Shown here: piece by piece, positions 1-12,975 of the stretch | Layout: every line of letters begins with the position of its first letter | How positions within the stretch are numbered: the stretch's first letter is position 1 | Source: Fremontodendron californicum | Lineage: Eukaryota > Streptophyta > Magnoliopsida > Malvales > Malvaceae | DNA length: 64,000 nucleotides | Assembly (NCBI GenBank): GCA_030761205.1 | Contig: JAULJL010000002.1 | Location: 41,070,814-41,134,813, forward strand | Direction: 5' to 3' | Position numbers and translations under genes: made by a program | Notes under the pieces: generated by a model | What the model saw: the letters and a program-made list of their open reading frames with translations, nothing else | What the model was told of the DNA's origin: nothing | The model's database searches: none

Positions 1-3000
1 AGCACGGAAGTCACTATTTGATTTTTTTGTTCAGCTTTTGGAGCCTCTCCTGCTCGAGATGGATGGCTATGTTCAATCTAACCTGGCAGCAAGGCCCTCA
101 TTGGTGGATGTTCATTGCACACTCAAATCCATTAATAGTTTACTTGCCAGTTTTGTGCATGAAAAAGTATATGTAAGAACAGAAGATATCTCAGAAGGAG
201 CTTGCCTTAATTTCTTGAAGAAAGTTTATGATACAGTAGTTTCATTTGCTGCCAAATTAGTTGGCCTGTCAGAATTTGATATAGATAGCAAGACGTTTAA
301 GGAGATGTTTCCTTTATTAGCCAAGGAGTTATTTCTTGCTGTGGGATACTTCTTGGATATTGAATATGATGTTATTGGGAATGATTTAATTAGCTTATGG
401 CTCATGATGCTTTCTTACTTGACCAATCTCTCTTTATTAGATCCACCAGATCAATGCTTATTGACTTCCCCAATACTAGATCTTGGGTGCCAGCTGGTTA
501 ATCTTTATAGTGCGCTTCGCCAGGTTAGCATAACATTTTTCAATATATACACATTCCATGTGTTGTTGTCTTGAATATTTTTTTTAACAACTCTTAAACC
601 ATCTTGTACAATGCTTATTTTCTTTCATGGGAGTTGGGGTTGTTCTGTTAATTTTCTGATTGATTCCTTTCCCTTTTCCATCTTTTTCCCATTCCTTGTC
701 CTTAAATAAGTGGCTTAATCTTTTCCTTTTCGTTAAAGTGGTTCAAATCCAATTAATAGACTTTGTAACTGATGTAGGTGAATAATTCTATTTTTACGCT
801 GTGCAAAGCTGTGAGGCTTTTGATATCACACCACTATGAAGGTGAAATGAGCTGCACCAGATTTTTTTCCTACTCAACATCCTTACCTAATGAAGCAACT
901 GCAACATCAGTGGAAGTTCTTTTCTGCTCACAAGAATTTAAACTTGCTATTCATCATGCTATCAAATCCATACCAGAAGGGCAAGTGAGTGAACTTATTC
1001 AGCAGTTAACCGCAGATGTATCGGAATCAATGGAATGGATGAAAATTGGTTGCTCAATAACTGATGGAAAAGAAATTGGAAGATTGGATGTAGGAGATCA
1101 TGGCATGCTAAGTTTTCACATACAAGCAGAACTCTTGGGAAGAGTGTTATCTGAAATTTATATGATATTGCTAGATTCACTTTCAGTCACAGCAGGAAAC
1201 TGTAGTCTGCTTGGACCTTCTATGAAGGAGCTAGTAAGTACGATTTATCCTTGCATTAGTAGTCTGGCTGAACAATGTCATGATGGTGTCAACACATTCC
1301 TATTTACTGTCATGGGAAGGACTTCCGAGAATATGGTGGCTGAAAATGAAAAAGAGAAACATGGAATATCAACGCAATGGATCTTTGTTTTCCTCTTTCG
1401 ACTGTACATGTCTTGCCGAAGCTTGTATAGGCAAGTCATTAGCCTTACACCTCCCAGTGCATCACGGAAATTGTCATCAGCAATGGGGGATGCATTCACA
1501 GCATATACTGGTAGGGATTGGATGGAGAAATCAGATTGGACTGATGAGGGCTACTTTTCTTGGATTATCAATCCTTCACCATCTCTTCTTGATCTTATAA
1601 ACCACATTTCAAACACTTACATTAAAGACAACATTGAAGATTGCTGTCCACTGATTTATGTACTGCATATTATGGCTCTCCAAAGGCTAGTTGATTTGAA
1701 CAGGCATAGAAGCTCTCTTGAGTATTTATTGAAGCAGAATGAGAAGCTGATGCAGGTTAAAAAGCTTGATGATGCTGACTTGTCACTGTATAGTAAAAAA
1801 GACAGAAAGTTGAAAAGACACATCTTAGTTTTGGAGCAAGAGGCAGTGGAACTTGCTGATTTCATGCTGGGATATCTTTCATTAGTAGCTAATAACCACT
1901 CATCAATCTTCTCCTCTGATGACACATCTTGTGAAAAAAAGGCACACGAAAGTGATAAATGGGATTTTGGTATTTGTTCCGTGAACAAGAAGTCATTGCC
2001 AATCGCAATTTGGTGGATTATGTGCCAAAATATTGATATTTTGTGCATCTATGCTACTGCTATGAAGTTAAAAAAGAGGTTTAAAAAGTTCCTCACTCTT
2101 TTGATCCAGACTTCCCTTCCTTGTTTATCAAACAGTTTTCTACAGGTTGAAAAGCATAAAATTGACAAAGATGGCCAGCTGAAGAAAATTACTCTTTATC
2201 AGATTTCACAAGGTCTTCTAAAAGATTCCTCTCTGTATGATCATAAAGTAAGGCAATATTGTAAAATTCATATATGTTCTCTCTCTCTTTCACTCCTGTT
2301 TCATTTACAGCATTTGTTTTCTTCGTGCTTTTACACCTCTGTAATTTTCTTCTGCTTGCTTGGTAGTGATCTGAAATTTTCATGGATATTATTTCGTGAC
2401 ATGATTTTCACCCTTCTGTTTTATTAGTTTGTTCGCAGGAATTTTTCATCGAGGTTTTGTCATGCATTGGAGAATTCGGTGCTGTTGCTGTTTAGTGATT
2501 CATCAGTTAGTGACAGGAATTTTAATTCATTACCTCTTTGGCCAGAGGTTTTAAGCGCACTTGATAACTCATCTGCAGTTGTTTCTGGCAGAAGGTATGT
2601 TAAGCAAGATTCAGCTACAAGATCAATTTCAAATTCATGTGATAGGCTATCTTCAGAAATTTCCATGAAACAGAAAGCCTTTCCTTTCAATAATGTGAAA
2701 GACTGTAAGAGTTTGCTTAATCTTCTGTGTTGGATGCCAAAAGGATATTTGAGTCCAAAATCATTCTCCAAGCTAGCAACTTGTGTCCTCAACCTTGAAA
2801 GGTGAGCTCTCTATCTCTATTGTTTGCAATCTATGTTAGACAGCTAACCCACCTCCTCCCCTCTTGCTGCATTGAAGTAGTGTGTTAATAACTTAATCCA
2901 TGGTTGGTAGCATTTTCTTTTCATATGCTTTGCAGTATCTCTTATTATACACCACTGGTGCATTTACTCTTATTATGAACTTTGTGAAGTCTCCATTGAT

Positions 3001-6000
3001 AAGAATCTCTTTACATTTTCAGGAATGTAGTTGCAGAGCTTTTAGATTGTCAGGGTGCACTGTCCTCAAATGGTTTCTATGAGCTTTTCCAATTGTTTGT
3101 AGCTTGTCGGAGGACCTTGAAAAATATTATTATGGCATTGTGTGAGGAGAAGATAGAAGCTAGTCTGTCTTCACTTCTTTCAGTTGCTGAGGTTTCATAT
3201 TTTGTCACATGGCTTTTCAAGTCAGTATCTGCAGTGATTGGACTCCTAGACACAATGTCGGAAGATTGTATGTCCGAATCAGAAAGTAAGAAATTCTCAT
3301 TGATGGATCACACATCGTATGTTTTCTTTGCAATAAGCAAATATCAATTTGGTCAGGCTGTTCATTTCATTGGAAATTCTGTGCAACCTTGTAAAAAACA
3401 ACCTTTTTCTGGTGTTGTCAGTGATCAAAGTATTTTAAATGAATCTGTTTTGCGCTTCAATTATTTGAAAGATAGTGAAGCCTTGAGAAGTTTGTCTATA
3501 ATTGCTGAGAGTTTGAAGGAACAGGCAGAGAGCTTACTTGTTCCTTTGAAGGGAGCCCTTGATAACGCAAAAGTAGGAATTGATAACGAAGTTGTAAATA
3601 TTAATAAAATGTCTTTCACGGTTTCTTGCTTTGGTGGGTTTTTATGGGGCCTAGCATCTGCCTTGAATCAGGCAGGCGAAAAATGTGGTGAGATGAAGGC
3701 AAAATTGTTACGATGGAAATGTGAGCCTCTCTCCAAACTAAATCCCTGCATGAATGTATTTGTAGGTTTTATTAATGACCTCTTACGCATGTTTCTTGAG
3801 AATGATCAACAGCCCAGAAGTGATTATGACTCTCAAAGTTCTGAAAAGTTGGATAACAGCAGGGATTCACTGGTTTTTGATGATTTGGTTGAGCTTCATT
3901 GTCTAAATAAGCAATTGTTGAAAGGGTTGCTAAAGGGTGATCATCCTGACAGAGCAATTTTACTTAGGCAGCTATTAATTACTTATTCTGCTATTCCAAG
4001 GCTAAATTTGCGTGTTGATGGTGCTCGCATGTCATCAGGCATGGCACCTCTCATTATTGACATTTCACAAGTCTTGTTGTTGGAGTTGGCAAACTCGGTT
4101 GAAATCCCACCGCCATTTACTTTTGTTTGGTTAGATGGTGCTGTTAAGTATTTGGAAGAACTAGGGAGTCACTTTCCATTGACTGATTCTACCTTGAATG
4201 GAAATGCATATGCCAAGCTAATAGAGTTGCATTTAAGGGCAATAGGAAAATGCATATCTTTACAAGGAAAAAGAACTACTTTGGAATCTCACGAGAGAGA
4301 ATCAAGCACTAAGATACTCCAAGATGATACAGGTTTTTATGAGTCATTTCTTTCTCATGGCTCACATTGCCTAGATGAATTCAAAGCTAGGTTGAGGATG
4401 TCATTCAAAGTGTTAATTAAGAATCCGTCAGAGTTGCAACTGTTGTCAGCAATACAGGCCATAGAGAGAGCATTAGTGGGAGTACAAGGAGCCCATGCAA
4501 TGATCTATGAAATAACCACTGGAAGTGCCGGTGGCATGGTGTCCTCAACTGTTGCGGCTGGCATTGACTGCTTGGATTTAATTCTTGAGTATGGTTCAGG
4601 TATTATGTCTGCCTATCTTTTATGGTCATTGTAGTAAACATAAAACGTAAATTATCTCACTTGTAGCCTTCACTGCATCTGCTAAAAAGTTAATTTTGCT
4701 TCTTATAGTATTGACTGGATGGATTTGATAGTTATCCAGACAAATCTAAGAGTTCCACGCTTCTTGTGATGGATGTGGATAAGTTTTGGTTTTTGTCAGA
4801 GAATACCTCTTCTGCTTCGTCTTTCATTAACCGTTTATATTTATGAATCTCAAAATTTAGAGTGAAGTTTTTACTTAACATTGTATATAACCCTTTAACC
4901 ACATGTTCGCTTTTACTTGGTTGGACTTATTTGGTGGTGCCTTTGACTTGCTTTTGTAGGACGCAAATGTTTGAGTGTGGTTAAAAGACACATTCAAAGC
5001 TTAGTTGCAGCTCTATTCAATATCATCCTGCACTTGCAGAGTCCATTAATATTCTATGGAAAATTTGTGAGTAATGAAGGTGACAGAAATCCAGATCCTG
5101 GATCTGTTGTTCTTATGTGTGTTGAGGTATTGACTAGAGTTTCTGGAAAACATGCTCTGTTTCAAATGGATCCCTGGCACATAGGGCAGTCTTTACGTAT
5201 CCCTGGAGCACTTTTTCAAGATTTCCGTCAACTAAGGCTTTCTGAAGCACCAGTATCAAGTAACTCGTTGTTTTTGGATAAACAAAACCACGATTCCTTT
5301 GCAAGCATGAAATATTATGATCTGGACCGACAGTTTTCCGTAAACCTCTTTGCTGCTTGCTGTCGATTATTGTACACTGTTCTGAAACATCACAAGAGGT
5401 ATGTGTCAATTTGTGTTTCTTTGTTTAGTCCATAAAAGTCCCCCCCCCCCTCCCCCTTCCCCCTTTCCTAGGTTGTAGCAGTTGGAAATCATAAACAGAA
5501 TCCCAAATCCAAAAGCAAATGTAAGAAGACAATAAAAAGGGAAAAGGGAAGCTGCTGTAAATTTTTTAGGTTCACCCTTTTAGATGTATATGGGAATACT
5601 TTTTAAATATTTTCTTGTATGGGAATATTTTCTCCCGAGTTTCCTCGGTTGGGTAATGTGCACGTTAGACTACTCTTACATGTATTTTCTGTTTCCCGAA
5701 TTTCTTACCTTTTTCTGTTTTACCCTAACCCCTCATTGCAAGAAGATTCATTTACTGATTGTTTTTCTAATTTCAAGTGAATGTGAACGGTGCATTGCGG
5801 TGCTTGAAGAATCTGTTTCCTTTCTTCTTCATTGTTTGGAGACAGTGGATGCTGATCTAGTGGTCCGAAAAGGTTATTTTTCATGGGAAATACAAGAGGG
5901 AGTGAAATGTGCTTGTTTTCTTCGAAGAATCTATGAAGAGGTATGGCAATTTGTGTAAACATGTGCAACTGTTTTGAATATGTAATTTGTGCTTAAACTT

Positions 6001-6769
6001 CTGATGGTGGTGAAATTTGACCATGCATTACATATCTAAGAACCCAAACTGAATCGTCATTCTGACCTTTGACACCCTTTGTTATTTTACAGATAAGGCA
6101 GCAGAAAGATGTCTTTGGAGGGCACTGTTATAAGTTCTTATCAACCTACATATGGGTTTATTCAGGACATGGTCCCCTTAAAACTGGCATCAGAAGGTGG
6201 TATCCAGTGCTGCTTACTATTATATATCATAGTATTTATCTACTCTTCATTTTTCTTGAAGTATCTTTGTCCGACACCCGTTTCCGACACATATTCGAAC
6301 ATGGGTATGGGGATTGACCTTCCATGAACCCTCCAAATACATGGAAAAACTTAGAAAAAATTGAACATACCCGTGTCGGGCACATACCCGTATCCGACAC
6401 TCACACCCGAGTCCGAGTAACATAGATATTTATATCCATCTGATTTTATGCTAGATATATATTCTGTAATTGAGAAACCATATTTTCTTTTCAATCAATT
6501 GCAGGGAGATAGATGAGGCTCTAAAACCAGGTGTATATGCTTTAATAGATGATTGCTCAGCTAATGATCTTCAATATCTTCATACAGTATTTGGAGGTAA
6601 GCCATCTTGAGTGGCCCTGATCTTAAAGCATGACTCAAGAGGAAGACAGGTTTCTTGCATCTAACCTGTTCTTTCATCTATGCATTTTGCAGAGGGTCCT
6701 TGCAGAAACACTTTGGCCAGTTTGCAACGTGATTACAAACTGAATTTCCAGTATGCGGGGAAAGTCTGA
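1..6769 (+). CDS. Urb2/Npa2-family nucleolar pre-rRNA processing protein (5' partial)
   Basis: This is the 3' part of a large gene; the reading frame is already open at base 2. Joined exons: 2-523, 778-2247, 2428-2801, 3023-4599, 4960-5398, 5778-5940, 6093-6196, 6505-6596 and 6693-6769 (stop TGA at 6767). All phases agree, giving 1605 residues in the window. The conserved C-terminal Urb2/Npa2 domain is recognisable in exons 6-9 (for example CERCIAVLEESVSFLLHCLE and YSGHGPLKTGIRREIDEALK). In yeast, Urb2 acts in the nucleolus in early 60S assembly and 27S pre-rRNA processing; the same role here is inferred from the family. Plant homologues (Arabidopsis AT4G30150 as I recall) are about 2000 residues, so roughly the first 400 lie upstream. 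Exon 3 must start at 2428, because the nearby AG at 2438 shifts the frame into a stop. Intron 7 holds a dispersed repeat (6256-6426). Confidence 0.85.
6256..6426 (-). repeat. Dispersed GC-richer repeat, copy A (in an intron)
   Basis: This ~170 bp stretch lies in intron 7 of the Urb2-like gene. It is locally richer in CG dinucleotides and contains repeated CCGACAC/GTGTCGG motifs. It aligns in reverse orientation with 14530-14710: both share TTACTCGGACTCGG at one end, a TTTGGAGGGT centre and a CCCATACCCAT-like segment. No open reading frame or clear target-site duplication is visible. It looks like a short non-autonomous element, but I cannot assign a class. Confidence 0.6.
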
Positions 6770-7218
6770 TCTCTGCCATTTCCTCTGTTAGGTTATATTG
6801 GTAAGTCATCAATTTTGCCCTCTTAACTCTTCTAACCTACAAAGAACGAAATGAGCTTCTAGAGCATCATGTTATTGTACAATTTTTGCGATTAACTGGT
6901 AAGCTTGGTGATTGCATTTGGCTTCTTATTCAGCCCCTGGCACCAGACTTGAATGAGTCTAAAATTATCAACAAAAGATTAGTCTAATTGCTTAGAAGAG
7001 GAATTCTTTTTCTTCGTCAACAGAGATTCATCTTTATGAGATTATTTCAGAAATAAAAATTTTGAATGTATCAGATCGATATAAAAAATACGTTTCAAAA
7101 AGGAGATTAGATTCAAACAAAATTTAAAATCACTCACCATATATAATAACTTGAGGGTGGAAATTTTTCGAAGGCATCCAATAACATTCATCCAAGTCGT
7201 AAGTTGTGACAGATAATT
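6770..7218. other. Intergenic, 3' flank of the Urb2-like gene
   Basis: Ordinary AT-rich sequence that should hold the 3' UTR and polyadenylation region of the upstream gene. I see no further coding potential. Confidence 0.5.
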
Positions 7219-8276
7219 GGGAGCGTTTGGTACCTTTCACGTTCTATATTTATAGAATGTGATTTTTGAGAATGTGATTTTTGAGAATATGATTTTTCAG
7301 CATTTGGTATACATGAGAAAGTGCTAATTAAAATTTTGAAAATGTGATGATAATTTTTAAATTTATCTTTATCAAAAAAATGTAAATTTTATTAATTTTA
7401 AAATTTTTCAATGATATTTATTATTAACAAATATTTATACTAAATATTTAAAAATAATATTTTAAATTTGAGTTACTTTTAGGATAAAAAATATTTATTA
7501 ATAATAAAATTTTGAAATTACTTTCATATAGTTAAAAAATTAAAAGGTTGGATGCAAATTAAATATTATTTAAATATTTTAATGATATTTATTATTAATA
7601 AATATTTGTATTAAATATTTAAAAATAATATTTTAATCGGTAATTTGAGTTATTTTTATGATAAAAAAATTTGTTAATAATAAATTTTGAAATTACTTGC
7701 ATGTAGTTAAAAAATTAAAAGATTATATGCAAATTAAATATTATTTAAATATTTTAATGATATTTATTATTAACAAACATTTGTATTAAATATTTAAAAA
7801 TAATATTTTAATTGATGATTTGAGTTATTTTTATAATAAAAAATATTTGTTAATAATAAAATTTTGAAATTACTTTCATATAGTTTTAAAGTTAAAAGGT
7901 TGTATAAAAATTAAATATTATTTAAATATTTCAATGATATTTATTATTAACAAATATTTGTACTAAATATTTAAAAATAATATTTCAATTGGTAATTTGA
8001 GTTACTTTTATGATAAAAAATATTTGTTAATAATAAATTTTCGAATTTACTCTCAAGTAATTGAAAAATTAAAAAGCAAAATGCAAGTTAAATATTATTT
8101 AAATATTTCAGTAATATTTATTATTAATAAATATTTGTAAGAAATATTTTAAAATAATATTTCAATTTATAATTTTAGCTCAAGTAGAAAGAGGAACATG
8201 AAAATCACATTTTTACTCATTATTTTTTATGAAAAATGATCAATTTTTATCGTACGAAACGCGTGTTAAATTATTG
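7219..8276. mobile_element. AT-rich element with five ~175 bp internal tandem repeats
   Basis: The segment is bounded by short imperfect inverted ends: GAGCGTTTGGTAC near 7221 and its approximate complement GTACGAAACGCG near 8263. An AAAATCACATTTTT box near 8203 mirrors an AATGTGATTTTTGAG unit repeated about three times at 7257-7305. The interior is a tandem array. The landmark AATGATATTTATTATTA recurs at about 7411, 7581, 7756, 7933 and 8111, so the spacing is 170-178 bp. No protein is encoded. GCGTTTGGTAC-type ends resemble plant non-autonomous DNA transposons, but I find no convincing target-site duplication, so the class is open. Confidence 0.65.
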
Positions 8277-10270
8277 TGGGAACTGGGAAACAAACAAAGG
8301 AAAAGGATCAATATCGGCCGAAAGGGGTTTGAACTTTGAGCCGTGTATTTTCAATCATGTAAGTTGACCCCTACGTGCCCATGCATATTAACTCCATCCT
8401 TATCCCCACTTTCATCTTTATTCAAATCAAACTGTGTATAATTAGTGGGTTATAAATGCTTCATTCATGTGGCTAGCAACCATTAAACAAAATAAATATC
8501 TAATCCTATATGTAGACATATTATGTAATATATAATCCTGTATACGTGTCGTATTTTAATTTTTTTATATCAATCATATAAATATGAATATAATAAAAAT
8601 TATTAAATATATCAAACTCTTAAATACGAATATGATATATGTATTAAATGTATCATGTTAATTGTATTTATTATATTATTTTTGTATTTATTAAATATAT
8701 TATATCTATATCATATCTAAAATTTTATCAGATCTACTCAAAATGCTTATTAGCTTACCTAATTATTTTCGTAGAAATTAGTTTTACCAAAAATATTGTC
8801 CTTTCTCTATTTGTTTGCTTCTTCATCTTTTAGGAGGGAGAGGAGCATGGATTGGTTCTGACTTTCTGAGGCAGGCAACATGATAATTGCCAGTTAAATT
8901 GGCGTCGGTCGGTTCTTTCATGAACCTAAATACTAAAATTTCAAAAAAAAAAAAAGAATCACCGTCGTCATGGGCACATTCTACAATTTTCATTCATCCT
9001 TCATAGAGTTGAATGAATGTGTCAAAAACATGTAAGCAACTCATAAGGGTCTGCCGACATGTCCCATATTTCCAAAATCACTATCACACTTCATAAATTT
9101 AACTACATTAAGACGTTGATTAAATTTAATCCGGAAATAAAATATTGGGTTTTTATTTTTAATGATTATAATTCACTCTCTAATAGATTTGTTCTCAAGA
9201 TTCAGACTTGAAAAATCATAATCAATTAGGTCGATGAGAGTTATTTATGATATACGTTAACAAGTTTTTGTGTATGTGAAAGATGGTAAGTACCAGCCAA
9301 GTGTTTTTTTTTTTTTTTTATATAGATTTTTAATCTATTTTTAATCTTTCAATTTTTATATATTTAACTCATTTGAAAAGACATTACAAGTTTAAATCTT
9401 TTTGAACCCGTAACTTTAAAAAACCTACTCTTCATACATATATACCATCTAAATTAATATTCAGGACATATCTTAAGCAATGAAGATGGTACTAAAATAT
9501 TTTTAATCACAATGAAAGCTTATTTGCTCATTTTTAGACATTGGATTAGAAAGATTATTAAATTCAAGGATTGATCATATCTTTCCCATAACAAATTCCG
9601 AGGTGCTTGTACCCGTTAGCATTGAGCATCCCCCCTCGCCAGTCCACTCCCCCACCTCCCTTTTCTCTTTGTTAAATGTTACTATCCTATTATATTGTCA
9701 GTATCTTAGGCATAATTCATGTGATGCAAACCATTTCCAGGCAGCATCATTTCCAAGTAATGTAAGAACAATACCAACTTCAAGAATTAACCTTTTATAA
9801 ATTTTGCTTCTTTTTTTTTTTTTTTGTTTCCCTAACTCTATGCTTACAGTACATACAGATACAGAAACAGAAACAACTGGTTTAAGTTTTTGACTTTTAA
9901 CCTTTTGCAATAAATAATAAATGCATTGGACAGCAAAATTCTTCAAAAAAAAAAGCTTTCAATTTTTTCATTTATAATTTCATTTTGATGCAGGTTATCA
10001 ACATCTTTTTACGTTTAAAACAAGATTGACACTGATAGTTACCTACCAAGAAAAACGAAGAATTAAGAAGACAAATGTAACAAAGTACTTATAATATTTC
10101 ACCTTGCTGTGTCTTTAGTTTCTGCCACTAAGGTGTAAGGTCCCACATTTTACCAAGTTCAAAGCTGAATCCAAGAAGTTCAGACAGATCCACTACGAAT
10201 AAAGACAAGAAATCTACGGTCCAGAAATTCCCTGGGTACAACTTAAGCTGTGAACCACAAAACCAGACAC
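8277..10270. other. Intergenic AT-rich region with a repeat fragment
   Basis: No gene is supported here. 8545-8659 is a dispersed repeat fragment, alignable to 43816-43930. Homopolymer runs of A/T occur at 8941, 9307 and 9809. Small open frames at 8648, 9603 and 9698 are low-complexity or lack any recognisable domain. Confidence 0.5.
8545..8659 (+). repeat. Dispersed AT-rich repeat fragment, copy 1
   Basis: Starts at CGTGTCGTATTTTAATTT and ends near TATCATGTTA. It aligns end to end with 43816-43930 at roughly three quarters identity by eye, sharing TTATTAAATATRTCAAA and TAAATACGA. Part of it also recurs in reverse orientation around 11615-11750. Probably a decayed transposon or LTR fragment; the class is unknown. 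Confidence 0.5.
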
Positions 10271-10280
10271 CCATTTTTGC

Positions 10281-10288
10281 TATAAATA
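10281..10288 (+). promoter_or_regulatory. TATA box of the 128-aa membrane protein gene
   Basis: TATAAATA lies 70 bp upstream of the start codon at 10358, in a context (CTATAAATAG) typical of plant core promoters. The implied 5' UTR is about 40-45 bp. Confidence 0.6.
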
Positions 10289-10357
10289 GACAGAGGGGGC
10301 CATCAATTCAAATTAGACACTCTTGAATTCACACACAAGAAATTCACAAACCTCTTT

Positions 10358-10744
10358 ATGGCCTATTATAGAAGAGGCGAATCCATCTTTGATTCATTCT
10401 CTTTAAGTCCTCTGCCTTATCCAGTCCTGCTAATCATAGCGGTGATATCAATATTTCTTGGAATATCATGGTACGTTAGCTATGAATCAATTCTAGAAAC
10501 TGCTAAAGAGCATCTGAGTTGGGTACTTTTTGCCACACCAGTAGTTTTAATACTCTTAGCTCGATGGATGTCATCTATGGAAGCTTCTGATATGCTATTT
10601 GGTTCATCAGCATGGGAACGTCGCCGCCGGACTCACAATCTCCCTTCAGAAGGTAGCTCACCATGGGCTGTGGCTGCTTTCATTGTTTTGCTGTTGATTT
10701 TGGTGCAGTATCAGTCAGTTTTTCGTGAGAGCTGGCTGGTATGA
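10358..10744 (+). CDS. Small three-helix membrane protein, uncharacterised (paralog of 14761-15231)
   Basis: Intronless 128-residue protein. ATG at 10358 is the first in frame after a good TATA box, and the stop is TGA at 10742. It has three hydrophobic stretches: about residues 20-42, 52-69 and 103-120. A basic loop (ERRRRTHNLP) lies between the second and third. The last helix carries SPWAVAAFIVLLLILVQYQS. The protein encoded at 14761-15231 on the other strand has the same plan and the same SPW...YQSxF signature, so the two are paralogs. I do not recognise a characterised family. Membrane location is predicted from hydropathy only; function is unknown. Confidence 0.75.
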   Translation: MAYYRRGESIFDSFSLSPLPYPVLLIIAVISIFLGISWYVSYESILETAKEHLSWVLFATPVVLILLARWMSSMEASDMLFGSSAWERRRRTHNLPSEGSSPWAVAAFIVLLLILVQYQSVFRESWLV

Positions 10745-12600
10745 ATTATGATACTATATAATATAGTACTATATAGTTTGAAAAACTGTTTTAGAATTTC
10801 TTTTTCTTTTTATTTTGGGTTGGGTTATTGGCAGTTTGATATGTCAATTAACTGAACTAGGTTTTGCCTTAATAGATCGAAGATAATATGTATGTATGAT
10901 GCTAGCAATAGTTGTATTCTAAATAACACTGCAAAATAGAAAAGAAGAAATTGCTGTAAGATTGGGGACTGGATTCTGTTTAATATATAAAAGATAGTTT
11001 TTTTATGGTTAAAAGTATTGATTTGATCATGTATATGTTTGTTTGCATAGAGATAATTTCTTCCCGAAAACCCCTATTTTGGATTCTCAGAAAATTTTTC
11101 CTGAAATAAACCTGAGATCTGTATTTGATCAGTTGAGTAGAAGTTTAGTTTTCTTGTATTTGATCAAAGTTTAGGTTTTTTCTTGGTACTACAACAAGCA
11201 AACCTAATCCTGAGTTTGAATGAAATTCCAAGCAACAAGGAAACTTTTTTACTAATAAAGTTTTGGAATTGCTTGATTGCTTAGAATTTTGTTAATGTCT
11301 TTAAAGACAAGTTTTCTGTAACTTATGAATCAAGCTAATCATTAGTCAAGTTCTTCAAGAAAAAAAAAAATCAATAATCACTAGTCACACAATAGACTTT
11401 GGCCATAACAATGATGTTAAGACCAGGCAAAAGCATTGTTAATTGTTGTTTTCTTCAAAGTTCAAGGACAAAGGAGAACACAAAACATACTTTATCATAC
11501 AAAAATACAAGCACTATAATTTTGCTGAATGCTGATCTATCATCTGATTATCCATATGTATCTGTGTCATTTTCGTGTATTTTCATGTTTTATAATTGTG
11601 TTTAAAATATTATTATATATTTATATAAATTTTGATACATTAATAATTCGTGTTGTATAGATTTTGTCATGTTCGTGTTATTTTTTCATGTCGTGTTTAT
11701 TTTTTTCGTGTCATCTTTTATATTGTATCATCTTTTATATCGTGTAATCGTATTGTGTTCAGAATTGTTAGATCTTTTCATAATATATTACTTGTCCTGG
11801 TCCAAAAGCAGAGTAGTGGATGAATCCTGCTAGCATTTTGAGTTTTTTTGGGTACAAAAGAAGTGAATAGATGTAAGGATTGCAGATGTTGGATTCAAAT
11901 CTAAATCTGTTGGATGTTATCTTAATTATTACATGAATTAATCGGATTAAATTTCGGATTTGACAATTTGAATTTTTGCTGATGAAAAAATCATTGTCTT
12001 CCCATTTGTCTGATGTAACAGTAACAAATTAAAAGGCACCAATAAGCAGGTGGAGGATGCACTTTAATTTTATTAAAGATTTATATTTGATGTATTGTCA
12101 GTATATAGATTTATATATTGATAATGTACTATATCATGTTATCTGTTAAAAGTTAGTTTTAGGGTTTAAGATTTTAGAATTAAACCTTAATTTTTTTAAT
12201 AAGGTGTTATCGTAAAATTTATTGTCCGTGTAAATTATAAAAATCCTTTTATTAAACTCAGGTTCAAACTGATCTAAACCAGCTTTTGATATCATTAGTA
12301 TTAAATAAATGAAAAGTGAAGCATGAATTGAGGAATAATCAAGGCAAAAAATAATCCTAGGTATTTTATTTTATTTAACTTCCTAAATCATGGGTTGTGA
12401 CCCCATGCCACCACCAAAAGCAAATTCAAAAGTGGCACCGTCCATCCCTAATGGCCAAAATCAAAAAAAAAAAAATCGAAACTTTATCTGGGGAAAATGG
12501 TAATTGAAAAATCCCCGGTTATCCCGGTGTTAATTCTCAATTTGTCGACCAAATGAAAAGTTAGATTGAAAAAGTGAAAGGATTAAAAGAATAGTGTGAA
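10745..12600. other. Intergenic AT-rich region
   Basis: Contains the 3' flank of the small membrane-protein gene and a reverse-oriented relative of the 8545/43816 repeat around 11615-11750 (TTTGATACATTAATAATTCG). No other coding or RNA feature is supported. Confidence 0.45.
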
Positions 12601-12611
12601 AAAATAAAAAA

Positions 12612-12975
12612 TAAATTTTAAGTGTGTTTGGTAAGAAAAGAAAATAAGAAAAAAAAAATAAAAAAATTATTATTTTTTACATTTATTAACAAAAACAAAT
12701 CACTCCAAATTAGAAAAAAAAATGAGACTAGTGTAAATCATCTTAACTTACAATAAGTATAATGCTAAAATAACATAGTTTTCATTTTATTTCTTTTTAT
12801 TTTTTAATTTTACCAAACAATAGATAAAAAAAAATTATATTTTTTTTTTACTTTTTTATCTTTTCTACCAAACACATCAATAAAAAAATATATATATTTT
12901 CATCTTTTCAAAAAAAAATTCCTTCTACAATTTTTTACCTTTTTAATTTTTTTTCACCCAAACAAGCACGGCCTT
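12612..12975. repeat. Possible foldback MITE with GTGTTTGGTA ends
   Basis: AAGTGTGTTTGGTAAG at about 12618 is mirrored by CTACCAAACACATCAA at about 12868. A further CACCCAAACAAGCACGGCC lies near 12956. Poly-A/T-rich arms surround a short unique middle (ATGAGACTAGTG). GTGTTTGGTA ends are frequent in plant MITEs. Exact borders and target duplication are unclear because of the low complexity. Confidence 0.4.

Noticed and set aside
8648..8833. 61-residue hydrophobic frame
   Set aside because: Product of AT-rich repeat sequence (I, Y, F, L only); overlaps the dispersed repeat.
9603..9946. Overlapping open frames on both strands near 9.6-9.9 kb
   Set aside because: Short, rich in homopolymers, no domain, no promoter or conserved motif.
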